Below are positions 1 through 8,560 of a DNA stretch of 64,000 nt, piece after piece. The notes beneath the pieces are model-generated. The model did not search any database. It worked only from the letters and a program-made list of their open reading frames with translations, and was not told the origin of the DNA. The DNA is from Microbacterium allomyrinae. GTDB lineage: Bacteria > Actinomycetota > Actinomycetes > Actinomycetales > Microbacteriaceae. Location of the stretch: NCBI RefSeq assembly GCF_020682705.1, contig NZ_JAGTTN010000004.1:62001-126000 (forward strand). Direction: 5' to 3'. Position 1 is the stretch's first letter; every line of letters starts with the position of its first letter. Made by a program: the position numbers and the translations under genes.

Positions 1-273
1 GAGCCTGCGGTCGCTGCGGCGGACGCGGATCCTCGTGACGCCGACGCTCCGGACGCCGACGCGCGGCACTCCGGTGCGCCCGCCGACGCCGGGTCGCCCA
101 CCGACGAGCATCCGCCCCCCGACATCCTCGACGACGAACCCGTGCCTGCCCGGGCGACGGCCACGTCGCTCCCGGATGCCGAGTCCCTCGTCGACGAGCC
201 GGCTGCCGCCGCGCGGGGCCGCGCATCGCGCCCGCGCCGGCCGTCCCGGGCAGTGCCGAGCCGGCGGGGGTGA
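1..273 (+). CDS. C-terminal tail of an upstream protein, partial
   Basis: Frame 1 is open from the first base to a TGA at 271-273. The visible 90 residues are low complexity: an Asp/Ala/Pro-rich acidic part, then an Arg-rich basic end (several RPR and RR pairs). The stop lies three bases before the next ATG, so it is probably cotranscribed with the polymerase-like gene. A disordered acidic tail in an exopolysaccharide locus would fit a chain-length or tyrosine-kinase protein, but no domain is visible and this is a guess. The 5' end is outside the window. Confidence 0.55.
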   Translation, partial: EPAVAAADADPRDADAPDADARHSGAPADAGSPTDEHPPPDILDDEPVPARATATSLPDAESLVDEPAAAARGRASRPRRPSRAVPSRRG

Positions 274-276
274 GAG

Positions 277-1641
277 ATGACGCGGATCCGCACGCGGCCC
301 GAGCCGATGCCCGCGGAGTCCCATCAGGGGCTGCGCGGGGTCGGCGCGATCGACGCCGTCTGGATGCTGACCGTGTACCTGATCCTGCTCATCGCCCTTC
401 CGTCGAACCTCGCGATCACGGCCCTGGGCGCCTACGGCCGGCCGCAGTTCCTCTGGGGGCTGGTGCTGTTCGCGTGGTGGGTCGTCGTACGGCTGCAGAC
501 TCCGAGCGTCGCCGTGCGCCCGATCCGCCAGCCGCTGAAGGTCGCGCTCGGAATTCTGATCGTGGTCGCCCTGCTCGGCTTCGCGCAGGCGCTTCTGCGT
601 GGGCAGCCGTTCGATCAGATCAGCCCGTCGATCTCGGCACTGCTGCGCCTGGCATCGTGGACGGGTGTCGCGCTGGTCGCGATGGACGGCATCCGCACCG
701 TCAACGATCTGTCGAGGATGGCGCGGCGGATCGCGCTCGCCGCGGGCGCGCTCGCCGCTCTCGGCATCCTGCAGTTCCTCACCGGCACGACCATCGTGGA
801 CGCCTTCACCTCGCTCCCGGGATTCACCGGCGGGGTCGCCGGCATCGACGAGCGCGGCGGGTTCACCCGCGCGTCGGGTACGGCGACGCATCCGCTCGAG
901 TACGCGACCGCACTCAGCATCGGCTTCCCGCTCGCGATCGCGACGGCGGTGAATGCGGCGACGCGGCCCGGGCGCAGCGCCCGCGACCGCGCCATGTGGC
1001 TCGTGGTCGCGCTCATCGCGGTGGCGTCGTTCATCGCGGTGTCGCGCTCGGCCGTCATCGGTTTCGTGGTCGCCGTCATCGCGACCATTCCGGCCGTCCC
1101 GCGTCGCTGGCGCCTGGCCGTCGTGCTGGCGGGCCTCGTGCTCGCGGCGGGCACGGCGCTCGCGGTGCCGGGGCTGTACGGCACGATCGTGGGGATGTTC
1201 CTGTGGTTCGGCACCGATCCCAGCTCCCAGTCGCGCATCGCCGGGCTCGAGTTCGCGACGAGGCTCGTGTCGGAGTCTCCGCTCTTCGGGTCGGGCATCG
1301 GCACGTTCCTGCCGCGGTACTACATCTTCGACAACCAGTGGGCGCAGCTCACGGTCGAGATGGGCATCGCCGGAGTGCTGGCGTTCGCGGTGCTCTTCGC
1401 GACGGCCGTCTGGAGTGCCGGCACCGCCGGCGCGCTCAGCCCGTTCGAAGACATCCGCGTGCTGGGTCGCGCGCTCGCCGCATCGATGGTCGTCGCCGCG
1501 GTGCTGTACGCGCTCTTCGACGGGCTGGCGTTCCCGATCTCATCGGGCCTCGCCTTCCTGATCCTGGGGCTGTGCGGGGCGGCGCGCCTCGTCGGGGTCA
1601 CCGACCGAAGGCTCGACGACGCGCTTCGCCGCGTCGCGTGA
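277..1641 (+). CDS. O-antigen ligase/Wzy-like polysaccharide polymerase, membrane protein
   Basis: The 454-residue protein has about ten hydrophobic segments, the first near residues 28-50. A longer extracytoplasmic loop around residues 170-215 contains the RASGTATHPLEYA stretch, typical of the Wzy_C/O-antigen ligase superfamily. A second polar loop near residues 310-350 carries GSGIGTFLPRYY, as in the ligase family. Such proteins polymerise or transfer lipid-linked repeat units at the outer face of the membrane. The ATG at 277 follows GGGGTGAGAG. The neighbouring sugar transferase and glycosyltransferases support a role in capsule or exopolysaccharide assembly. Whether it is a polymerase or a ligase cannot be told from sequence. 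Confidence 0.8.
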   Translation: MTRIRTRPEPMPAESHQGLRGVGAIDAVWMLTVYLILLIALPSNLAITALGAYGRPQFLWGLVLFAWWVVVRLQTPSVAVRPIRQPLKVALGILIVVALLGFAQALLRGQPFDQISPSISALLRLASWTGVALVAMDGIRTVNDLSRMARRIALAAGALAALGILQFLTGTTIVDAFTSLPGFTGGVAGIDERGGFTRASGTATHPLEYATALSIGFPLAIATAVNAATRPGRSARDRAMWLVVALIAVASFIAVSRSAVIGFVVAVIATIPAVPRRWRLAVVLAGLVLAAGTALAVPGLYGTIVGMFLWFGTDPSSQSRIAGLEFATRLVSESPLFGSGIGTFLPRYYIFDNQWAQLTVEMGIAGVLAFAVLFATAVWSAGTAGALSPFEDIRVLGRALAASMVVAAVLYALFDGLAFPISSGLAFLILGLCGAARLVGVTDRRLDDALRRVA

Positions 1642-1671
1642 GTGCCCCCTGCGGGAAGCGGATGCCGTCGC

Positions 1672-2571
1672 TCAATGAGCGCGGGGTCGCGAGCGGGAGC
1701 GAACGCGCTCGAGTCGCTCCTTGACCGCGTCCAGGCGCTCCTTGCCGAAGACGCGCAGGAACGCATCCTTCCCGGCCGACCGGGTGCCGTGCCAGGCGTC
1801 GCGCGCCGGCCGGTCGATCAGCGCGTCCCGCCACACCTGTGCCCCGGCCGGGCGCCTCACGCCGTCGAGCTGGCCGGGAAACAGGCGACGGTACGGCGCG
1901 GGGTCGACGAGCCTGCCCTGCACGCGATTGCTGACGTTGCGGCCGTGCACGATCTGCAGCCATCCCGGCGCTCCCGGCTCGGCGACGACCGGCGCATGCG
2001 TGCGAAGCAGCGTGTGCCAGTCGCGCCACGCGGTGATCGGGTCGTCCCAGGGCTCGCTCATGGAGCAGAACGCGTTCTCGGGGTCGGAGCGCAGGTAGAG
2101 CCTGTCGTCGCGCAGGATCAGCCCCGTGCGCAGGAACAGCGCCGCCCGTGGATGTCGACGCGCGGACGCCTGGAGCCGCTCGACGAAATCGACGGCGACC
2201 GCGTCGTCGTTGTCGAGGTTGGTCGTGAGCAGGATGCCGTGGCTCGCGCCCGTCACGCGCCGGGCATCCGCCGCCGCATCGTGCCAGTCGACGACGGTAC
2301 GCCGCAGCGGCACGATCAGGCCCTCGTCGGCGAGCGGGGAGAGTCGCTCGATCAGCCAGGCCGGGCTTTCGGGATCCAGGTACACGATCCACCGGAATGC
2401 GGCCACCGTCTGTCCGCGCATGGCCGGGACCGTGTGTCGTTCGAACAGCGCCACACGGTCGCGCAGCCAGCCCTCGCGCGCGCGCACGATGCTCTCGGGT
2501 CCGCGTGAGGGAAGGTTGAACCGTGTGAGCACGACGTGGTCAACGCCGTCCTGCGGACCGAGCCCGGTCAT
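1672..2571 (-). CDS. Putative rhamnosyltransferase-like glycosyltransferase
   Basis: This 299-residue protein is the last gene of the minus-strand operon. It resembles the putative rhamnosyltransferase family (Rham_GT type): HVVLTRFNLPS at the N-terminus, FRWIVYLDPESP near residue 60, then TTNLDNDDAVA near residue 120, which is the expected DxD-type metal and nucleotide-sugar site. The C-terminus is basic (RVRSRSRPRAH). The ATG at 2571 overlaps the PHP gene stop as ATGA, so translation is probably coupled. It likely adds a sugar to the repeat unit in the cytoplasm; donor and acceptor are unknown. Longer in-frame starts exist but would run through the PHP gene. Confidence 0.75.
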   Translation of the reverse strand: MTGLGPQDGVDHVVLTRFNLPSRGPESIVRAREGWLRDRVALFERHTVPAMRGQTVAAFRWIVYLDPESPAWLIERLSPLADEGLIVPLRRTVVDWHDAAADARRVTGASHGILLTTNLDNDDAVAVDFVERLQASARRHPRAALFLRTGLILRDDRLYLRSDPENAFCSMSEPWDDPITAWRDWHTLLRTHAPVVAEPGAPGWLQIVHGRNVSNRVQGRLVDPAPYRRLFPGQLDGVRRPAGAQVWRDALIDRPARDAWHGTRSAGKDAFLRVFGKERLDAVKERLERVRSRSRPRAH

Positions 2572-3329
2572 GGCAGCCTCCGGAGGGCATCCTCGAGCTG
2601 CCGGAGCCGCGGCGCACCCCACCGGCGGATTCGCTCCAGGCGCTGCGAGATCGTCGCGAGCGCCCCGGTCTCGTACGATTCGATCCGCCCGCCGAACGCG
2701 GTCGCCCTGACTTCGCGCGCCCGCAGCGCCGCCACCACGGCACCGGCCCGCGCGCGGTTCCGACCCGGTCCGGGGTCTGCGACCCGCAGTGCGAGAGGGA
2801 ACAGCTGACGCGGGCCGTGCCAGTCGAGCGCCGCGAGCGGCGGGATCTCGTGCTCGCGGGTCGCACCCAGTGCCCAGCTGTTCGGTGAGACGCCGTCGTA
2901 CTTGCGGTTCCACACCTCGATGCCCACGAGCTGCGGTGCCCACGCCGGATTGAACTGCCGCCACGCGTCTCTTCGCGCGGGGTGCGCGAACACCGCGGCT
3001 CCCGTGCCGGCCGCGGCGAGCAGCAGCTCGTCGATGTCGGGCGAGCGGCCGTGGAAGCGGCCGTAGCCGTACACCGGGATGTGGACGACGTGATCCGGAG
3101 CCTGGTATTCGACCCCCGGGACGACGAGGAACGAGCGCCGGTCGCCGACGGCATCGCACAGCGCCTGCAGCGCCTGCCAGCGGGCCGGGTTCATCGTGCG
3201 ATCGTGGTCGCAGACCAGCGCACCGTCGAAGCCCGACCGGCCAAGCCACCGGCAGAGCCGTTCCAGGTCCCAGTCGGAGTCATCCGACGCCGACGTGTGG
3301 ATGTGCGGCGCCAGTACCAGCTCTCTCAT
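2568..3329 (-). CDS. PHP-domain metal-dependent phosphoesterase
   Basis: This 253-residue protein begins with APHIHTSASDDS, the HxH opening of PHP domains. Further ligand candidates follow in order: CDHDRTMNP near residue 40, PGVEY near residue 70, FAHPAR near residue 115 and ALDWHG near residue 170. The full metal-site pattern is therefore present. PHP enzymes hydrolyse phosphate esters; in capsule loci they may act on phosphosugars or on phosphotyrosine of the kinase. The ATG at 3329 sits in an ATGA overlap with the ATP-grasp gene, and its stop overlaps the next start the same way. The substrate is not deducible. Confidence 0.8.
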   Translation of the reverse strand: MRELVLAPHIHTSASDDSDWDLERLCRWLGRSGFDGALVCDHDRTMNPARWQALQALCDAVGDRRSFLVVPGVEYQAPDHVVHIPVYGYGRFHGRSPDIDELLLAAAGTGAAVFAHPARRDAWRQFNPAWAPQLVGIEVWNRKYDGVSPNSWALGATREHEIPPLAALDWHGPRQLFPLALRVADPGPGRNRARAGAVVAALRAREVRATAFGGRIESYETGALATISQRLERIRRWGAPRLRQLEDALRRLP

Positions 3330-4519
3330 CGTCCGCGGCTTCGACCGGCGATGAGCTCCCGGAGCGTGCCGACGGTGTCGGTGGCGAGCACGAGAGGCTC
3401 GTGAGAGTTCCAGTTGTAGAGGCGATCGTCGCGTCCGACGCGCAGGAGCGCGGCGATCGTCCGACGCCGGGACGGCCACCACGCGACGGCGCGGCTGCGC
3501 GGCCCGCGCAACACGAAGAGCAGGTGTGCGATCTCGCGGCCGAGGTGGCGCGCGACGACGTGCGGCGGCTGCGCGGGCGGGTCGGGGAACTGCGGGAGGC
3601 CGAGAGCGTGTTGCACGGCCCACGCCGGGTACTCGAATCCCCGCCGCCTGGCGAGGGCGAGGCTTCCCCACGCGCGGCCGTTGAGCTCCATGAACCAGGG
3701 CACGCCGTCGCCGTCGCGCAGGAACTCGACCATGAACAGGCCGCGCCAGTGCACCGCGGCGAGCATCCGGGTGACGGGTGCGGCGAGGGCCGGATCGACC
3801 TCGATCGACTCGCACGCCGAAGATGCCGAGCCCTGCGGGTTGACCATCCGCACCCGCCGGTGCGCGGTGAGAAGGACCGGCCCGCTCGCGTCGACGTAGC
3901 CGAAGACGCCTTCTCCGATGCCGCCGATGAGCGGCTGGCACAGCACCGGGCCGTTTCCCAGTCCGGGCAGCGCGTCGACGAGGTCGGCATGGTCGGCGCA
4001 GTTCACGTTCCGAGGTCTGATCAAGCGGTCGTCGACGACTCGGACGGGATGGGCCGGCTTGATCACGACCGGCCACGAGAGGCCGTGCAATGAGGCGGCG
4101 GTTCCCTCCTGCGTCGGCGGGATGCTCAGCCCCGCCGCCCGCGCCGCCTCGAGCTGCTCGCGCTTGTCGAGCGCGAGAGCGGCCCCCGCCCGGTCGGGGC
4201 CGGCAGAGGGGACGGCGCCGACGCGCGCGCGATCCAGCAGCCAGAGAGAGGCGTCGTCGAGAGGAAGCAGCACGTCCGCGCCCGCCCGTCGCACCAGCGC
4301 CTCGATATCGGCGATCGCCTGGGCGGCGCTCGTCTCGGGGGCGGTGATCTCGTGCACCTCGACGCCGTGCATGCGACTCAGCGGCGTGCCCGCACCTCGC
4401 CGGCCGAAGGCGACCACGTGCATCCCGGCGCGCACGAGCGACCACGTCGCCTCCACGGCGGCGAACGCCTGCGCGAAGCCCATGAGCACCACCGGCTCAC
4501 CGCGATCGGTCACCGCCAT
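3326..4519 (-). CDS. ATP-grasp carboxylate-amine ligase-like protein
   Basis: This 397-residue protein has a Rossmann-like N-terminus (VVLMGFAQAFAAVEATWSLV) and a central ATP-grasp fold. WPVVIKPAH near residue 150 supplies the ATP-binding lysine. FMVEFLRDGDGVPWFMELNG near residues 270-290 supplies the acidic and Asn metal ligands. ATP-grasp enzymes join a carboxylate to an amine through an acylphosphate. In a polysaccharide operon the likely job is attaching an amino acid or amine to a uronic acid, which is inference. The ATG at 4519 overlaps the deacetylase end by 10 bases, and the stop overlaps the PHP start (ATGA). Confidence 0.8.
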   Translation of the reverse strand: MAVTDRGEPVVLMGFAQAFAAVEATWSLVRAGMHVVAFGRRGAGTPLSRMHGVEVHEITAPETSAAQAIADIEALVRRAGADVLLPLDDASLWLLDRARVGAVPSAGPDRAGAALALDKREQLEAARAAGLSIPPTQEGTAASLHGLSWPVVIKPAHPVRVVDDRLIRPRNVNCADHADLVDALPGLGNGPVLCQPLIGGIGEGVFGYVDASGPVLLTAHRRVRMVNPQGSASSACESIEVDPALAAPVTRMLAAVHWRGLFMVEFLRDGDGVPWFMELNGRAWGSLALARRRGFEYPAWAVQHALGLPQFPDPPAQPPHVVARHLGREIAHLLFVLRGPRSRAVAWWPSRRRTIAALLRVGRDDRLYNWNSHEPLVLATDTVGTLRELIAGRSRGR

Positions 4520-5199
4520 CGCTTGGCCGCCTGCTTCATCGGACGGATCGGCCACGGGTCCGTCGTCGCGTGGGGATTCTCCAGGAGTGCGACGACGGAC
4601 TCGGGGGTATCGCTGCGGATCACCGAGTATCGGGTGCGAAGCCAGGCGCGGCGCGACGACCATCCCTCGTCGACCGAGTACGCGCGGACGAACCGCCGAT
4701 CCTTGAGCGTTCGGATCACCGCACGGTCGTACTGTCCCTGCGGGAACGCCGCATGATCGACGGCGTCCCCGACGAGGGGCTCCAGCCGGCCGGCCGCAGC
4801 ATCCAGCTCGGCGTCCAGCTGCCCGCGCGCGGCGAGCATCGGCCAGGGGAGATGAGTGGCGCCATGGATGCCGAAGGTCATTCCCGCCGTGCGCATGCGG
4901 GCGATCTGCTCGCCCGACAGCGAACCGGGCCGGTCGATGCGATCGGTGATGATGAAGAACCGGGCGCGCAATCCATGACGCACGAGTGCGGGCAGCCCCT
5001 CGTCGTAGTCCGAGACGTTCGCGTCGTCGAAGGTCAGTTCCACCTCGCGCTCGTGCTCGTTCACCGCGGCGAGGATCTGGGCGAAACGGTGCCGCTCGAT
5101 CCAGAAGCGCTCCTCGCCGGCCTCGAGCTCGCGCTGCGGCCGGCCGATGCCGTGGAAGCACAGCGTCATGATGCGGCCCCGGCCGGAGACGGCGTTCAT
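4510..5199 (-). CDS. NodB-type polysaccharide deacetylase
   Basis: The protein has 229 residues. LTFDDANVSDY (Asp58/Asp59) is the NodB motif 1, and GIHGATHLPW (His112, His116) gives the zinc-binding HxxxH. FPQGQYD near residue 150 corresponds to the motif 3 arginine/proline loop. No signal peptide is seen, so it may act in the cytoplasm on a lipid-linked or nucleotide sugar. Removing N-acetyl groups would expose amines that the adjacent ATP-grasp ligase could use; this link is inference. The start at 5199 forms ATGA with the upstream transferase stop. Confidence 0.85.
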   Translation of the reverse strand: MNAVSGRGRIMTLCFHGIGRPQRELEAGEERFWIERHRFAQILAAVNEHEREVELTFDDANVSDYDEGLPALVRHGLRARFFIITDRIDRPGSLSGEQIARMRTAGMTFGIHGATHLPWPMLAARGQLDAELDAAAGRLEPLVGDAVDHAAFPQGQYDRAVIRTLKDRRFVRAYSVDEGWSSRRAWLRTRYSVIRSDTPESVVALLENPHATTDPWPIRPMKQAAKRWR

Positions 5200-6125
5200 G
5201 GTCGGCCCTCTCCCGCGGGCAGCGCCGTCCACCGCGACCGGCGCGGCACCACGCCGAGGGCGAAGCGGTGTCGGGCATCGAACGGGCGCAGCGCGTGCTG
5301 CACCACCACCGCGCCGTGGAACAGCGCCGTCGCTGCCGGCCCGTGGACGCGCTCGTAGTACCGGATGCGGTTGACCGACACGAGCGCGACGAGTGCGGCC
5401 GGCTGCCCGGAACCCGAGCCGAGGTGCCATGCGATCGCGGAGGGCTCGTACCTCACGCGGTATCCGAGTTCCCGCGCGCGGCGCGCGTAGTCGGTCTCCT
5501 CCGAATAGAGGAAGTACGTCGCGGCATCCCATTCGCCGACCGCGAGGTCGCACTCCGCCGAGATGAGCAGGGCAGCTCCCCCTGCCCAGGCCACATCGCG
5601 GGCGGCCGCATAGTCGGGCTCGCGCCGCAGCGTCTCGGCCAGAACGGCGGGCCGCGTGCGCCAGCGGCTGCCGAACACCGAGTCGCCGAGCGCCCCCAGC
5701 ACGCTGGGCTCGCGGCGCAGACTGTCGAATCTCGTCCGGCCGTCGAGCGTGCGAAGCTGCGGTGCGACGATCCCCACCGACGGATCGTCGAGGACGACCA
5801 GCAGGCGCTCGAGCGCGTCTGGGGCCAGTTCCACATCGGGGTTGAGGATCGCCACCGCTTCGCCCGGGCGGACCGCCACGCGCCCGACGTTGATCCCCGC
5901 GGAGTACCCGGCATTGCGCCCGGTGGCGATCACGGTCGCCTCGCGGTATCCGCGCGCCACCGCCACGCTCGCGTCGGTCGAGCCGTTGTCGACGACGATC
6001 GCGCGGACGCCGGCCGTGGACCGTCGAAGGGACTCCAGAAGCCGCGGCAGGGTGCGCGCACTGTTGTAGGTGACGATGATCGCCGCGATCCTCGCGCCGG
6101 TCGCGTCAGCGCCGAGAAGTGTCAT
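5196..6125 (-). CDS. Family 2 glycosyltransferase
   Basis: The protein has 309 residues. It opens with AAIIVTYNSARTLPRLLESL, the GT2 nucleotide-binding start, followed by IVVDNGSTDAS, GRNAGYSAGINVG and AILNPDVELAPDAL, where PDVE is the DxD-equivalent metal site. YFLYSEETDYARRARELGYRV near residue 215 carries the catalytic acidic ED-type motif. The fold matches rhamnosyl- and galactofuranosyl-transferases of the GT2 family. The ATG at 6125 lies 20 bases inside the upstream GT gene. It probably extends the repeat unit on the cytoplasmic membrane face. Confidence 0.85.
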   Translation of the reverse strand: MTLLGADATGARIAAIIVTYNSARTLPRLLESLRRSTAGVRAIVVDNGSTDASVAVARGYREATVIATGRNAGYSAGINVGRVAVRPGEAVAILNPDVELAPDALERLLVVLDDPSVGIVAPQLRTLDGRTRFDSLRREPSVLGALGDSVFGSRWRTRPAVLAETLRREPDYAAARDVAWAGGAALLISAECDLAVGEWDAATYFLYSEETDYARRARELGYRVRYEPSAIAWHLGSGSGQPAALVALVSVNRIRYYERVHGPAATALFHGAVVVQHALRPFDARHRFALGVVPRRSRWTALPAGEGRP

Positions 6126-6969
6126 CCCGCTCCCACCTGCGACCACTGCGGGCGCCGAGGCGTGCAGCCGTCGCGACCGCCGCGAAGACCAGGAAGTCGG
6201 TGACGTCGAGCGGCGCCCGGACGCTCGCGAAGAGCTCGTGCACCGTGCGCTCGGTGGTGCTGTCACGCCCTCCTCCGGGTGACTGCTCACGGGCGCCCGA
6301 GGTGTTGCGCCGGGTGATCGCGAGCAGTGCCGGCAGCGTGAGCGGCACGCGTACGACGACCGGGTCGATGTCGACGACCGCCTTCTCGTCGGCTGCGAAC
6401 AGCCGGTCCACCCAGAGATCGTCGCCGGTGAGCTCGGGGAATCGTCCGAGACGCTGGTGGCCGTACTCCGAGAGTCCGTAGACGCCCGCGCCCCACAGTG
6501 CCCGCCGGAACGACGGCAGCCGTGACCGCGCCCGGTAGTAGGAGCGCACCGCGCCGGTCGCCCCCGAGACGTCGTAACGGGCGGCGGGCCTGGCGGCGAG
6601 GACTCCGGGCTGGCGGAGCGCACTCACCGTGGCGAGCAACGTCCGTTCGCAGACCTCGATGTCGGCATCCAGATAGATCCGCGGCCAATGGTGGGCCTGT
6701 GCGTCGCCGAGGTTCAGCGCATGCGGCTTGGACGCCGTGTCGGTCTGCACCAGGGTCACCGGGGCCGCGTGCTCGGCCACGGCGGCGGTGTCGTCCTCGC
6801 ACGCGTTGCAGACGACCACGATCTCGACGTCGCCGCGCTCCGCCGCGGCCGCCAGCGGCTGGAGCGTGCGGGCGATGACCGCGGCCTCGTTGTGGGCCGG
6901 CACGATCACGCTGAACGAACCGCTCTCCCATCGGGCTCCGGGAAGGATGTGCGCACCATCGCCCGTCAT
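6106..6969 (-). CDS. Family 2 glycosyltransferase, first gene of the operon
   Basis: The protein has 287 residues. GT2 motifs are in order: SVIVPAHNEAAVIARTLQPL at the N-terminus, VVVCNACEDDTAAV near residue 50, HALNLGDAQ near residue 85 and YLDADIEV near residue 97 (DAD metal site). ELTGDDLWVDRLF follows near residue 180, giving the ED-type acceptor site. The C-terminus has a short hydrophobic segment (DFLVFAAVATAARLGA) that may lie on the membrane. The ATG at 6969 opens the six-gene operon; the divergent VanZ-like gene starts 75 bases away. Confidence 0.82.
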   Translation of the reverse strand: MTGDGAHILPGARWESGSFSVIVPAHNEAAVIARTLQPLAAAAERGDVEIVVVCNACEDDTAAVAEHAAPVTLVQTDTASKPHALNLGDAQAHHWPRIYLDADIEVCERTLLATVSALRQPGVLAARPAARYDVSGATGAVRSYYRARSRLPSFRRALWGAGVYGLSEYGHQRLGRFPELTGDDLWVDRLFAADEKAVVDIDPVVVRVPLTLPALLAITRRNTSGAREQSPGGGRDSTTERTVHELFASVRAPLDVTDFLVFAAVATAARLGARSGRRWERDDTSRR

Positions 6970-7044
6970 CGGGTCACCCCCGTGCCCGGGGTGAGAAACG
7001 TCCCCGGCCGTGCATCGAAGGCCGGGGTGTGCCACGGTTGCCCT

Positions 7045-7479
7045 ATGCCGAGGCCCCGACGTCGCAGGTGGGTTCCCTGGGCGCTGGGGGCGTACGGCGT
7101 CGCGGCTCTCGTCGTGCTCGTGTCGCCGCTGTCGCCCGATGCCATCGTGAATGCGGTGCACGGGGTGGTGCACGACGGGCTCGGACTCGACTTCGTGCGC
7201 CCGGGGTGGATCGAGCTCGGACTCAACATCGTGCTCTTCGCCCCCGTCGGCCTCTTCGGGGCGCTCCTGTTCGGTCCGTGGTGGGGGATCGCGATGGGTG
7301 TCGCGCTCTCGGGCGCCGCCGAGCTGGTCCAACTGGTGCTCCCGGCGCGGGAGCCGAGCCTGCGCGATCTGCTCGCCAACATCATCGGCACGGCCGTGGG
7401 CGTGGGCGTGGCGTGGCTGTTCCTCCGGCGCGACGCCAGGTCGTCGACGAATCGACGGCCGGCGGACGTGGACGCGTAG
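7045..7479 (+). CDS. VanZ-like membrane protein
   Basis: This 144-residue protein has four predicted membrane segments, near residues 8-25, 53-70, 73-95 and 112-128. The polar ending of segment 3, AELVQLVLPAREPSLRDLLAN, is the VanZ family signature (E..Q....R...D...N). VanZ proteins lower teicoplanin susceptibility in enterococci, but most actinobacterial copies have no known function and often lie in cell-envelope loci, as here. The ATG at 7045 is divergent from the glycosyltransferase operon. The basic N-terminus (PRPRRRRW) fits the start. Confidence 0.8.
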   Translation: MPRPRRRRWVPWALGAYGVAALVVLVSPLSPDAIVNAVHGVVHDGLGLDFVRPGWIELGLNIVLFAPVGLFGALLFGPWWGIAMGVALSGAAELVQLVLPAREPSLRDLLANIIGTAVGVGVAWLFLRRDARSSTNRRPADVDA

Positions 7480-7563
7480 ACCCGGCGTGCACCGGCCTCG
7501 TCTGCGGGCGCGGGCGACGGCATCCTGCTCCCTGTGCTCAGCATTCGCGCCACCCGGATCACC

Positions 7564-8484
7564 TCACACGTGCGTCCGGCGCCGCACGGCGAGGTACGCC
7601 GGCGGCCCCTCGATCAGGTAGCGCCGCGAGAGCCGGCGCGGTTCGCGCAGCAGGCGCCACGCCCACTCGAATCCGGCGTGCGAGACCCACGCCGGTGCGC
7701 GTGAGACGCGCCCGGCGAGGAAGTCGACCACGGCTCCGAACGCCAGGAGCGCGCCGGCACCGGTCTGATCGCCGTAGAGATCGATCCATTCCTCCTGACG
7801 GGGCTTGCCCAGGCACACGAGCAGGATGTCGGGGCGCGCCCGGCGGATGCGCTCGGCGAGTCCCCGCGAACGGTCGGGTGAGAGAAGAGTCTCGCGCGGC
7901 GGCGTCCAATGCCCCGCGAACCGCAGCCCCGGCCAGTCGGAGGCGATCCGTGTGCGCACGAGATCGCTGACGTCCGCCGATCCGCCGAGCACGCCGATGC
8001 GCTGGTGCAGGATCGCGGTGTGATCGAGGATCGGGCCGATGAGGTCGCTGCCCGACAGCTTCGGGTAGGCGATCCCCGTCGCGCGCAGTGCCTGGTGCGC
8101 GATGGGTGAGCCGTCGATCAGATTCAGCCACTCGACGCCCTCCCCGGCCGGACGCGCGCCCATCGCAGGCGCGACAGCTGCTCCCTGAGACGTTCCGAAA
8201 TGATGGATGTGGTCGAGATTGATGGATGCGACGGCGAGAGGACGCGCGCCGTGACGGGCGGCGGCCTCGGCGATGGTGGCGACCGCCGGCCCCGCCTCGA
8301 TCAGATGCACCGTGACGCCGTCGATCTCGAGGGTGGGCATCTCGGCGGTCAGGTCGCGCGCCGTGCGCGCCGGCGCCGGGAACGGCGGTTTCGTGAGGGG
8401 GATGGCCCCCCGCGTGACCGTGGCCGGTGTCGTGCCGTCGACCTTGCCGTCCTCGATGTGGACGACGATCGCTTCCTTGCTCAT
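7564..8484 (-). CDS. WecG/TagA/CpsF family glycosyltransferase
   Basis: The protein has 306 residues. After an N-terminal extension of about 50 residues the WecG/TagA/CpsF fold appears: ASINLDHIHHFG near residue 85, DGSPIAHQALRATG near residue 122, and LVCLGKPRQEEWID near residue 225. The last is the family's GxPxQE-type signature. These enzymes transfer N-acetylmannosaminuronic acid, ManNAc or glucuronic acid to a lipid-linked acceptor. It follows the initiating transferase on the same strand, suggesting it adds the second sugar. The start has a GGAGGAGGACC ribosome site. Confidence 0.83.
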   Translation of the reverse strand: MSKEAIVVHIEDGKVDGTTPATVTRGAIPLTKPPFPAPARTARDLTAEMPTLEIDGVTVHLIEAGPAVATIAEAAARHGARPLAVASINLDHIHHFGTSQGAAVAPAMGARPAGEGVEWLNLIDGSPIAHQALRATGIAYPKLSGSDLIGPILDHTAILHQRIGVLGGSADVSDLVRTRIASDWPGLRFAGHWTPPRETLLSPDRSRGLAERIRRARPDILLVCLGKPRQEEWIDLYGDQTGAGALLAFGAVVDFLAGRVSRAPAWVSHAGFEWAWRLLREPRRLSRRYLIEGPPAYLAVRRRTHV

Positions 8485-8560
8485 CGGTGGTCCTCCTCCT
8501 GTGTGTCAGCGCCCCTCTGCGGCGATGCAGGGGGCGGTCCGGGTCCGTGCGCGCGAAGGC

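Noticed and set aside
270..1724. A 484-codon plus-strand frame over the polymerase-like gene
   Set aside because: It is an Arg-rich shadow frame typical of high-GC DNA. The membrane protein at 277-1641 has clear hydrophobic segments and family stretches.
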